This document shows, piece by piece, positions 1 through 4,815 of a stretch of 5,271 bases of DNA. Within the stretch, counting starts at the first letter, position 1. Each line of letters opens with the position of its first letter. Origin of the DNA: Rhodospirillaceae bacterium (GTDB taxonomy: Bacteria; Pseudomonadota; Alphaproteobacteria; Rhodospirillales; Magnetovibrionaceae); contig JAOULV010000117.1 in the NCBI GenBank assembly GCA_029881835.1, forward strand, positions 1 to 5,271, in the 5' to 3' direction. The notes beneath the pieces were generated by a model. That model was not told the DNA's origin. It saw only the letters and a list, made by a program, of their open reading frames with translations, and did not search any database. Position numbers and translations under genes: made by a program.

Positions 1-1333
1 CGCCGGCGGCTTCTTTGATGCGCGCTTCGGGGCCTAAATTTTCACGCATCCATTTTTCGATTAATGGTCTGGCGATAAACCACATGTTTGCTTCGGGCGC
101 TAATTTACGCCCGGTGCCTTCGGCCACCAACATGGTTTTTTGCAACAACAAAAGCTGGGGTTGGGTTTCCATTTCAAAGGTTTCGGTTATTTGAAATAGC
201 TGACCCAGAAGCGTGGCAATTGAAATTTCATTTTGTGGTTTATCTAATACTGGTTCGGCGATGGAACGGCACGCCTGGGTAAATTCATCAACCGACTGGT
301 TAAATGGTATCCACCCTGCTTCAAAGTGAACTTCGGCGGCTCTTTTATAATCACGCACAAGAAAGGCCATTAGCAATTCGGCCAAATGCCTGCGGGTTGG
401 TTTATCAAGCCTGCCCATAATACCAAAATCAACCACCGCCAGCGCCCCTTCAGGGGTTACAAAAACGTTTCCCGGATGCATGTCGGCGTGAAAAAAACCG
501 TCACGAAATACCTGCATAAAAAACGCACCGGCGCTTTTTTCCAGAATATCCAATGGATCAAGGCCCATTTTTACAATGGCATCGTTATCAACTATTGAAA
601 CACCAAAAACCCTGCTGGTGGTAAGCACGCGTTTTGCGGTTCTTGCCCAATCAACGTCTGGCACAATAAAGCTTTCGTCAGCGGAAAAATTATCTTGTAG
701 TTCGCTGGCGGCAGCGGCTTCAAAGCGCAAATCCATTTCCATTTCAACCGAACGGGCCAGGGTTTTGACCACCTCAATTGGTTTTAGGCGCCTAAGTTCG
801 GGTCTGGTTTTTTCAATTAATTTTGCCGCCCAGAAAAAAAGATCAAGATCCTTTTGAAACGATTGCTCAATCCCCGGGCGCAATACCTTAACCGCGACTT
901 CGCGCCCGTCAGTGCTAACGGCAAAATGCACCTGTGCAATTGAAGCCGCCGCCACCGGGATTTCGTCAAACTTTGCAAAAATTTCGCCCAACGGTCTGGC
1001 AAATTCTTTTTCAATTTCTGCCATCGCTAACTTGCCGGCAAAAGGCGGCAATTTATCTTGTAGGTGGGAAAGGTCAGCGGCAATTTCCTCGCCCAGCAAA
1101 TCGGGGCGGGTTGCCAGCATTTGGCCTAACTTGATGAAACTGGGCCCCATTTCTTGCAACGCCCCACTTAGGCGCTGGCCCGGGCGAAGGCTTGATTTTT
1201 TATGCCCCAACAACCCCGCCAGCCAGACCGCAACAGGTTCAATGCCGGCAGTTTTTAAAATAAACAACGCATCATGACGGGCCAGTGTTCTGGCAATTGA
1301 AAAAACGCGCGCTATATGACGAATGCTGTCCAC
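1..1333 (-). CDS. ubiB: UbiB, ubiquinone biosynthesis accessory protein kinase-like/ATPase (3' end outside window)
   Basis: Reading down from a GTG at 1333 gives 444 intact codons that run off position 1, so the C-terminus, usually with membrane-anchoring segments, is missing; family members are roughly 500-550 residues. The atypical kinase (ABC1/ADCK/UbiB) signatures are present in order: KLGQ at residues 68-71, the Ala-rich nucleotide loop AAASIAQVH at 128-136, the VAVKV lysine K149, an ExD motif at E199/D201, HADMHPGN at 282-289 (D284, N289) and DFG at 302-304. UbiB proteins assist ubiquinone synthesis at the inner membrane, probably through ATPase activity rather than classical protein kinase activity (family knowledge). 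There is no in-frame ATG near the start, and a GGAG lies 11 nt before the GTG, which supports GTG as initiator. It lies 28 bp after ubiE on the same strand and is probably co-transcribed with it. No frameshift is seen. Confidence 0.95.
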   Translation of the reverse strand, partial: MDSIRHIARVFSIARTLARHDALFILKTAGIEPVAVWLAGLLGHKKSSLRPGQRLSGALQEMGPSFIKLGQMLATRPDLLGEEIAADLSHLQDKLPPFAGKLAMAEIEKEFARPLGEIFAKFDEIPVAAASIAQVHFAVSTDGREVAVKVLRPGIEQSFQKDLDLFFWAAKLIEKTRPELRRLKPIEVVKTLARSVEMEMDLRFEAAAASELQDNFSADESFIVPDVDWARTAKRVLTTSRVFGVSIVDNDAIVKMGLDPLDILEKSAGAFFMQVFRDGFFHADMHPGNVFVTPEGALAVVDFGIMGRLDKPTRRHLAELLMAFLVRDYKRAAEVHFEAGWIPFNQSVDEFTQACRSIAEPVLDKPQNEISIATLLGQLFQITETFEMETQPQLLLLQKTMLVAEGTGRKLAPEANMWFIARPLIEKWMRENLGPEARIKEAAG

Positions 1334-1344
1334 TTTGAAAACTG

Positions 1345-1348
1345 CTCC
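1345..1348 (-). promoter_or_regulatory. Shine-Dalgarno GGAG for ubiB
   Basis: On the minus strand GGAG stands 11 nt upstream of the GTG at 1333, in the 28-bp gap after the ubiE stop. The spacing is on the long side, but it is the only recognisable site and helps to choose the GTG, because no in-frame ATG or TTG lies nearby. Confidence 0.5.
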
Positions 1349-1361
1349 GGGGTTTATTTTT

Positions 1362-2162
1362 TTAAGTACGCCAACCTGAATGAATAGCGGCTATGCCGCC
1401 TGATAAATTTTCATAAGAAACCACGTCAAAGCCGGCTTGCTCTATCATGGTGGCGAATTTTTTTTGTGCTGGGAATTTACGAATTGATTGGGCCAGATAT
1501 TCATAACTTTCCCTGTCGTTGGCGACCATTTGGCCCAAGCGGGGTAAAACCGAAAACGAATATGCATCATATATTTTATCCAACCCCGGAACCGCAACAT
1601 GGCTAAATTCCAAACACAAAAAATGTCCGCCCGGTTTTAATACCCGTCTGGCTTCAGCAAGCGCGCGTTCAATATGGGTTACGTTCCTAATACAAAAAGC
1701 GATGGTGTAGGCATCAAATGCTTCATCATCAAACGGTAACTTTTCGGCGTCACCTTCAATGAATTCAATGTTTTTTAAATGTCCCCTATCAATGGCGCGA
1801 TCGCGCCCGACCGCCAACATTTCGGGGTTGATATCATAAACCAAAACTTCGCCACCGCCATTTTCAAGAAAGCGAAAGGCAATATCGCCGGTACCGCCAC
1901 CCACATCCAAAAGCTTCATATTGGCGCGCGGGTTTAATTTTTTTATAAGATCGGATTTCCACAAGCGGTGAACGCCCAAAGACATTAAATCGTTCATGAT
2001 GTCGTATTTTTGTGCGACAGACGAAAACACACCGCGCACAAGATCGGCTTTTTCATCTTCGCCGACCGTGCGGTAGCCAAAATGCGTGGTTTTTGCTTCC
2101 GCTCCGGTTGGGCCTGTATTTTGGCCTGTATTTTGGTTTGTATTTTTTTCTGGTTCGCTCAT
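1362..2162 (-). CDS. ubiE: UbiE, demethylmenaquinone/2-octaprenyl benzoquinol C-methyltransferase
   Basis: This 266-residue SAM-dependent methyltransferase carries out the C-methylation step of ubiquinone synthesis (and of menaquinone where that is made). Both family signatures are visible: YDIMNDLMSLGVHRLWK at residues 53-69 and RVLKPGGHFLCLEFS at 173-187. The SAM-binding motif I is LLDVGGGTGDIA at 84-95, followed by acidic D110 after strand 2 and GDAEKLPF at 137-144. The C-terminus ends in the family-typical GGIAAIHSGWR stretch. The first 25 residues are an Asn/Thr/Gly/Gln-rich, low-complexity extension encoded by a 12-bp tandem repeat; the conserved part begins near FGYRTV (28-33). The ATG at 2162 has no clear Shine-Dalgarno sequence. 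No alternative ATG, GTG or TTG is evident between it and the conserved region. It leads the minus-strand ubiE-ubiB unit and is divergent from mutM. Confidence 0.96.
   Translation of the reverse strand: MSEPEKNTNQNTGQNTGPTGAEAKTTHFGYRTVGEDEKADLVRGVFSSVAQKYDIMNDLMSLGVHRLWKSDLIKKLNPRANMKLLDVGGGTGDIAFRFLENGGGEVLVYDINPEMLAVGRDRAIDRGHLKNIEFIEGDAEKLPFDDEAFDAYTIAFCIRNVTHIERALAEARRVLKPGGHFLCLEFSHVAVPGLDKIYDAYSFSVLPRLGQMVANDRESYEYLAQSIRKFPAQKKFATMIEQAGFDVVSYENLSGGIAAIHSGWRT
2111..2146 (-). repeat. Three 12-bp tandem units in the ubiE N-terminal coding region
   Basis: On the + strand the units are GGCCTGTATTTT (2111-2122), an identical copy (2123-2134) and GGTTTGTATTTT (2135-2146). In the ubiE frame they encode Asn-Thr-Gly-Gln/Asn-Thr-Asn-Gln type repeats at about residues 6-17, in a region expected to be disordered. 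The 12-bp period keeps the reading frame, so copy number could vary without breaking the gene. Confidence 0.85.
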
Positions 2163-2208
2163 GCATCAAACAATAGCGCAATGAATAAGAAGTGGCTACT
2201 TTGTATGT
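2163..2208. promoter_or_regulatory. Divergent ubiE/mutM spacer
   Basis: Only 46 bp separate the divergent ubiE and mutM start codons. I find no convincing -35/-10 pair or Shine-Dalgarno sequence for either gene here, so promoter elements probably extend into the opposing coding regions or overlap. Both messages may have very short leaders. That promoters are present is inferred from the gene arrangement, not seen as motifs. Confidence 0.35.
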
Positions 2209-3057
2209 ATGCCAGAGCTTCCCGAAGTAGAAACAGTAAAACGTGGCCTTAGCCCGGTAATGACCGGGGCGCGTGTTGCGCGCCTGACGCTCAGGCGCAA
2301 AAACCTAAGAAAACCGTTCCCTCGGGCCATGAAAAAACGCTTAGAGGGCCTAAAGGTTTTGGGGGTTTCGCGCCGGGCCAAATACCTGTTGGTGAACCTT
2401 GAAAATGAAACCGTTCTCATTTGGCATTTAGGCATGAGCGGGCAAGTTAGAATTTATAAAAAAGGCGATAAAGTTCCAAAACCGGAAAAGCACGATCACG
2501 TACAGATAGACCTTTCCAATGGGGTCACAATTGTTTTTACCGATCCCAGGCGCTTTGGTTTGATGGATCTTGCCCCAAGCGATGAAATCCCCACCCACCC
2601 ATTGTTTAAAAATATCGGGCCCGAACCATTAAGCCCCGCTTTTACCGGCAAGGTTTTGGCCCTACGCCTAAAAGGCAAGGGAACGGAAATAAAGCTCGCC
2701 CTAATGGATCAAAAGGTCGTTGCCGGGGTCGGCAATATTTATGCTTCAGAAGCGCTGTTTCGCTCCGGCATATCCCCCAAAGCCAAAGCCGGATCCATTA
2801 GCGCTGTGCGCCTTGGCGCATTGGTCAGGGAAATAAAAAAAATATTGAAAAAAGCCATAAAGGCAGGGGGCTCAACCCTGAAAGATCACCGCACCACCGA
2901 TGGTGGCCTTGGTTATTTTCAAAATTCGTTTGCCGTTTATGACCGTGAAGGCCAGCCTTGTCCGGGGTGTGATTGCAACGTGGCGCGCACGGGCGGCATA
3001 AAACGCATTGTTCAGGGCGGGCGGGCTACTTTTTATTGCCCAAGACGCCAACGCTAG
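2209..3057 (+). CDS. mutM: MutM (Fpg), formamidopyrimidine-DNA glycosylase
   Basis: This 282-residue bifunctional DNA glycosylase/AP lyase removes 8-oxoguanine and ring-opened purines. The start is fixed by the invariant MPELPEVET: after removal of Met, Pro2 is the Schiff-base nucleophile, with E3 as catalytic acid. Also visible are the conserved lysine K58 in SRRAKYLL, GMSG at 75-78 (M76), DPRRFG at 112-117, and the helix-two-turn-helix segment DQKVVAGVGNIYASEALF at 167-184 with N176. The C-terminal finger keeps CPGC (C251, C254), the DNA-contacting R272 and FYC (C277). The expected fourth cysteine, however, is R280 (CPRR, where C-x2-C is usual), the loop between the cysteine pairs is about six residues longer than in E. 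coli, and an additional C256 is present. The rest looks fully functional. The gene is divergent from ubiE and sits 15 bp before the next gene, probably as a two-gene unit. Confidence 0.97.
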   Translation: MPELPEVETVKRGLSPVMTGARVARLTLRRKNLRKPFPRAMKKRLEGLKVLGVSRRAKYLLVNLENETVLIWHLGMSGQVRIYKKGDKVPKPEKHDHVQIDLSNGVTIVFTDPRRFGLMDLAPSDEIPTHPLFKNIGPEPLSPAFTGKVLALRLKGKGTEIKLALMDQKVVAGVGNIYASEALFRSGISPKAKAGSISAVRLGALVREIKKILKKAIKAGGSTLKDHRTTDGGLGYFQNSFAVYDREGQPCPGCDCNVARTGGIKRIVQGGRATFYCPRRQR

Positions 3058-3072
3058 GGTAAGGCTATTGCT

Positions 3073-3510
3073 ATGAATAATTTTAACCAACCATCACCAG
3101 CGCTTTTTCCTGCCCGCACCGCTGTTGCGGTCTTGGCAGTCTGGTTCGTTTTTGCCTTGTTTGCCGGGCTTGTGGCCCATCCGGGCAAGGCCATGGCCGA
3201 TGAGACGGTATTTTTGAGCGTGGTTGACGACCTTCCCCTTATGGCTGGTTTGCGCGAAAGCGGGGACGGGGTTCAATTTGAAAGCCCGCAGGGGCGCATA
3301 GCCGAAGTTTCGGCCATGGGAAACGTCAATCCGCAAGATATAAGCGATTTTTATGAAAATGCCTTACCCCAGCTGGGCTGGAAAAAAATCGGCTCTGGCG
3401 CTTATTTGCGCGAAGGCGAGGTGCTTAAAATCACCACGGCCTTGCCCGAAGGGGGCGCTGGCGGTGCGTTGGTTGTGGTGTTTTCCATCCGCCCGCAAAA
3501 GGGCGGTTAA
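3073..3510 (+). CDS. Small predicted exported protein of unknown function
   Basis: I do not recognise a named family in this 145-residue product. The N-terminus looks like a Sec signal peptide: a leader ending in R15, a hydrophobic stretch at about 16-35, and a small-residue site KAMA before DE, with likely cleavage after A42. The mature part would be about 103 residues in the cell envelope or periplasm. It starts with DETVFLSVVDDLPLMAGL and contains DISDFYENALPQLGWK near the middle. That wording recalls short secreted or lipoprotein-like domains with an 'FY...LPQLGW' core, but this is only a resemblance. There is no lipobox cysteine. It follows mutM by 15 bp with a weak AAGG-type ribosome site, and is probably co-transcribed with mutM. 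In many alphaproteobacteria the gene between mutM and rpsT is an enoyl-CoA hydratase; here that position is held by this gene. Confidence 0.8.
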   Translation: MNNFNQPSPALFPARTAVAVLAVWFVFALFAGLVAHPGKAMADETVFLSVVDDLPLMAGLRESGDGVQFESPQGRIAEVSAMGNVNPQDISDFYENALPQLGWKKIGSGAYLREGEVLKITTALPEGGAGGALVVVFSIRPQKGG

Positions 3511-3540
3511 GGGCCATTTTGACCCTAAATATAGGGGGGC

Positions 3541-3569
3541 TTGACTACCGGGCCCCCGGCCAATATAAC
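3541..3569 (+). promoter_or_regulatory. Sigma70-type promoter of rpsT
   Basis: TTGACT (3541-3546) and TATAAC (3564-3569) are separated by exactly 17 bp, a near-consensus housekeeping promoter pointing at rpsT. Transcription would begin near 3576, leaving a leader of about 70 nt. The spacer contains a GC-rich inverted repeat, CCGGG-CC-CCCGG (3548-3559), and the discriminator after the -10 (CCGTGC) is GC-rich. A GC-rich discriminator is typical of stringently controlled ribosomal promoters in other bacteria; its role here is inferred. Confidence 0.8.
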
Positions 3570-3601
3570 CCGTGCTTCTGTTAATCATGTATTTAATGGG
3601 C

Positions 3602-3619
3602 TGGCCCGAAAAGGGGCCA
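3602..3619 (+). promoter_or_regulatory. Hairpin in the rpsT 5' leader
   Basis: TGGCCC (3602-3607) can pair with GGGCCA (3614-3619) around a six-base GAAAAG loop, 26 nt before the start codon, and flanking GGG/CCC (3598-3600/3624-3626) could extend it. S20 is known to control its own translation in E. coli. Whether this stem takes part in similar control is inference. A GAGG Shine-Dalgarno sequence (3632-3635) lies just downstream, 10 nt before the ATG. Confidence 0.45.
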
Positions 3620-3645
3620 TCAACCCGACCAGAGGTATATAAAAA

Positions 3646-3909
3646 ATGGCAAACCATAAATCCGCCAAAAAGCGCATTCGCCACACCGAAGCCGTAACCG
3701 TAGTGCGCAACGACCGTCGTTCGCGTGCACGTACTTTTATTAAAAAAGTAGAAAGCGCAGTAGTTGGTGGTGACAAGGCAGCAGCCGCTGAAGCATTAAA
3801 AGCAGCACAGCCAGAAATTATGCGCGGCGTATCGAAAGGTGCTTTTCACAAGAACACAGCTTCTCGTAAGATGTCTCGCCTGGCCGCACGCGTAAAGGCA
3901 ATGGCCTAA
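3646..3909 (+). CDS. rpsT: Ribosomal protein S20
   Basis: The 87-residue product matches bacterial S20 in length and wording. It begins MANHKSAKKRIRHTE, has a basic middle (RNDRRSRARTFIKKVE), an alanine-rich helix (DKAAAAEALKAAQPE) and the family-typical C-terminal HKNTASRKMSRLAARVKA. S20 binds 16S rRNA in the body of the 30S subunit as an early assembly protein. The start has a GAGG ribosome site 10 nt upstream and its own strong promoter at 3541-3569. An intrinsic terminator follows 83 bp after the stop, so it is probably a monocistronic unit. Its position directly before dnaA is a common alphaproteobacterial arrangement. Confidence 0.98.
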   Translation: MANHKSAKKRIRHTEAVTVVRNDRRSRARTFIKKVESAVVGGDKAAAAEALKAAQPEIMRGVSKGAFHKNTASRKMSRLAARVKAMA

Positions 3910-3942
3910 GGTCTAAGACCCAAGACCCAAGACCCAAGACAT
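3910..3942 (+). repeat. 7-bp tandem repeat AAGACCC plus small palindrome after rpsT
   Basis: Immediately after the rpsT stop, AAGACCC occurs three times in tandem (3915-3921, 3922-3928, 3929-3935), followed by a partial copy AAGACAT (3936-3942). The first copy overlaps a short palindrome GGTCT-A-AGACC (3910-3920). In the transcript GGUCU could pair with any of the AGACC copies, giving alternative small stems. It is non-coding and its function is unknown. Confidence 0.85.
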
Positions 3943-3992
3943 AAGGCTTTTGCGACTGTGAAATTTTATTTCTAATTTTTATCAATTTTTTT

Positions 3993-4030
3993 AAAAGGCG
4001 GATTCTTCGGATTCCGTCTTTTTTATTTTT
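3993..4030 (+). terminator. Intrinsic terminator of rpsT
   Basis: AAAAGGCGGA (3993-4002) pairs with TCCGTCTTTT (4013-4022) with one G-T wobble. After a T-T mismatch, two further pairs (TC/GA) close a TTCG tetraloop (4006-4009), the very stable cUUCGg form. The 3' arm runs into a T tract broken by one A (4019-4030). The stem has A residues on the 5' side, so it could partly work in both directions, but the strong T tract favours termination of rpsT. Confidence 0.9.
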
Positions 4031-4087
4031 TGCATCACCATCAACGACACATCATTTAGTAGTAAATTTTGCTCAATGACATAGGCG

Positions 4088-4113
4088 ATGACGCACCGTA
4101 TTGCGGTGTGTTA
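4088..4113. other. Imperfect inverted repeat (hairpin)
   Basis: ACGCACCG (4091-4098) pairs with CGGTGTGT (4104-4111) with one G-T wobble around a TATTG loop, and two further weak pairs extend it outward. No T tract follows on the + strand, so it is not a classical terminator. It may be a protein-binding site or part of an RNA structure; its function is unknown. Confidence 0.5.
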
Positions 4114-4210
4114 ATTGGCAAAAATATACGCGCACAAAAAATGGAAATTATTTCATGGTGTTGAAGGGCGCAATTATCACGCAAGAATAAGTACGCCCCA
4201 ACATCGGCAG

Positions 4211-4251
4211 TTTTCCACCGAAAAAAAGCAATCTGTGGATGATGTGGATGG
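4211..4251. promoter_or_regulatory. Cluster of three DnaA-box-like 9-mers
   Basis: TGTGGATGA (4234-4242) and TGTGGATGG (4243-4251) abut head to tail with a 9-bp period; they differ from the TGTGGATAA form of the DnaA box at one and two positions. TTTTCCACC (4211-4219) lies in the opposite orientation and fits TTWTNCACA except for the last base. Such clustering upstream of dnaA suggests autoregulation or an origin. Since none is a perfect box, this remains tentative. Confidence 0.45.
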
Positions 4252-4400
4252 AATGAAAACCGCACCTAGAGTCAAGCACATTTTTTTTATTGTTCCTCTT
4301 TCGGACTTGTTGAAAGTGGTCTATTACGTCTTTTAGAATTTGTTACTCAGAGACGACTATGAAGAGGGGTCATATTTTTTCAAAGAAGCAAGTCTGCGCA

Positions 4401-4480
4401 TTTCATAAAAATTTGTATTTAAAAAAATGTCATTAAATTGACTAAAAGAATTATGGATACAAAAATAAAAAAATTGAAAT
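4401..4480. other. AT-rich segment, possible DNA-unwinding region
   Basis: Only 11 of these 80 bases are G or C, well below the flanking genes. The segment is built of A and T runs and starts about 150 bp downstream of the DnaA-box-like cluster. Unwinding elements of bacterial origins look like this, but so do many intergenic regions. Confidence 0.3.
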
Positions 4481-4650
4481 GCATGCCTATGTAAGTTAAA
4501 CAACCGCTTCTTAAAAAAATCTACGCACCGTTTTTCAAATTAATAAAATTTTTCTTGTGCCTTTCGGGGGGTATTTCCGGATTAGAAAACTAATGACACC
4601 AGGTAATGGTTTTTTGTTTTTTTGTTCGGTGAATTTAATAAATAGAAATT

Positions 4651-4656
4651 TATAAC
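4651..4656 (+). promoter_or_regulatory. Possible -10 element for dnaA
   Basis: TATAAC is identical to the -10 proposed for rpsT and is followed by a GC-rich AGGGCGCC. No good -35 hexamer sits 16-18 bp upstream. If it is used, the dnaA leader would be about 150 nt and would include the hairpin at 4770-4790. Confidence 0.25.
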
Positions 4657-4769
4657 AGGGCGCCAACTAATGAATTTTGTTATTAATCATCATCAAGAAT
4701 TACGCCTTAATGGGTATGGTAAATCTGCCCATGCTTTTAATAAAATCACCGGTTCTTCGCGTCTCTTTT

Positions 4770-4790
4770 CGCCATTTGGGTCAAATGGCG
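4770..4790 (+). promoter_or_regulatory. Perfect 9-bp hairpin in the dnaA leader
   Basis: CGCCATTTG (4770-4778) and CAAATGGCG (4782-4790) are exact reverse complements around a GGT loop, ending 25 nt before the dnaA ATG. No T tract follows, so it does not look like an attenuator terminator. It could be an RNA stem affecting dnaA translation or mRNA stability, or an operator for a dimeric regulator. The inverted repeat is seen directly; the role is inferred. Confidence 0.6.
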
Positions 4791-4815
4791 CACTAGCATT
4801 GCGTGGGGTGGGGAT

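Larger units (their letters stand above)
4031..4815 (+). other. Long non-coding region upstream of dnaA; candidate origin/regulatory region
   Basis: About 785 bp between the rpsT terminator and dnaA lack a convincing gene; the short open frames here have no protein-like features or recognisable ribosome sites. The visible content is a hairpin at 4088-4113, three DnaA-box-like 9-mers at 4211-4251, a very AT-rich core at 4401-4480, T-rich tracts near 4609-4626, a possible -10 at 4651-4656, and stems at 4710-4732 and 4770-4790. This combination suits dnaA control and possibly replication initiation. No box matches the full TTATCCACA consensus, and in Caulobacter the origin is beside hemE rather than next to dnaA, so an origin role is inference only. 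Confidence 0.5.

Noticed and set aside
912..1277. Open frame of 121 codons on the + strand
   Set aside because: Lies wholly opposite the well-supported ubiB reading frame and has no family features.
3364..3684. Open frame of 106 codons on the minus strand
   Set aside because: Overlaps the exported-protein gene, the rpsT promoter and the rpsT start; an antisense shadow.
3980..3993. IHF-like site (TATCAA-N4-TTT)
   Set aside because: One base short of the WATCAANNNNTTR consensus and embedded in a T run, so not informative.
4001..4273. GANTC (CcrM-type) sites at 4001, 4010 and 4269
   Set aside because: Two lie in the terminator stem and only one in the gap; no enrichment near the dnaA start to argue for methylation control.
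4115..4336. Open frame of 73 codons on the + strand in the dnaA upstream region
   Set aside because: No ribosome site, no recognisable domain and mixed low-complexity composition; it spans the DnaA-box-like cluster and is more likely chance.
4438..4466. TTGACT as a -35 element for dnaA
   Set aside because: No acceptable -10 at 16-18 bp spacing (AAAAAT at 17 bp; TACAAA only at 14 bp).
4401..4520. CtrA-type sites (TTAA-N7-TTAA)
   Set aside because: TTAA pairs occur, but with 10 or 11 bp between them; the N7 case (near 4433) has only one intact half-site. AT-rich DNA gives such hits by chance.
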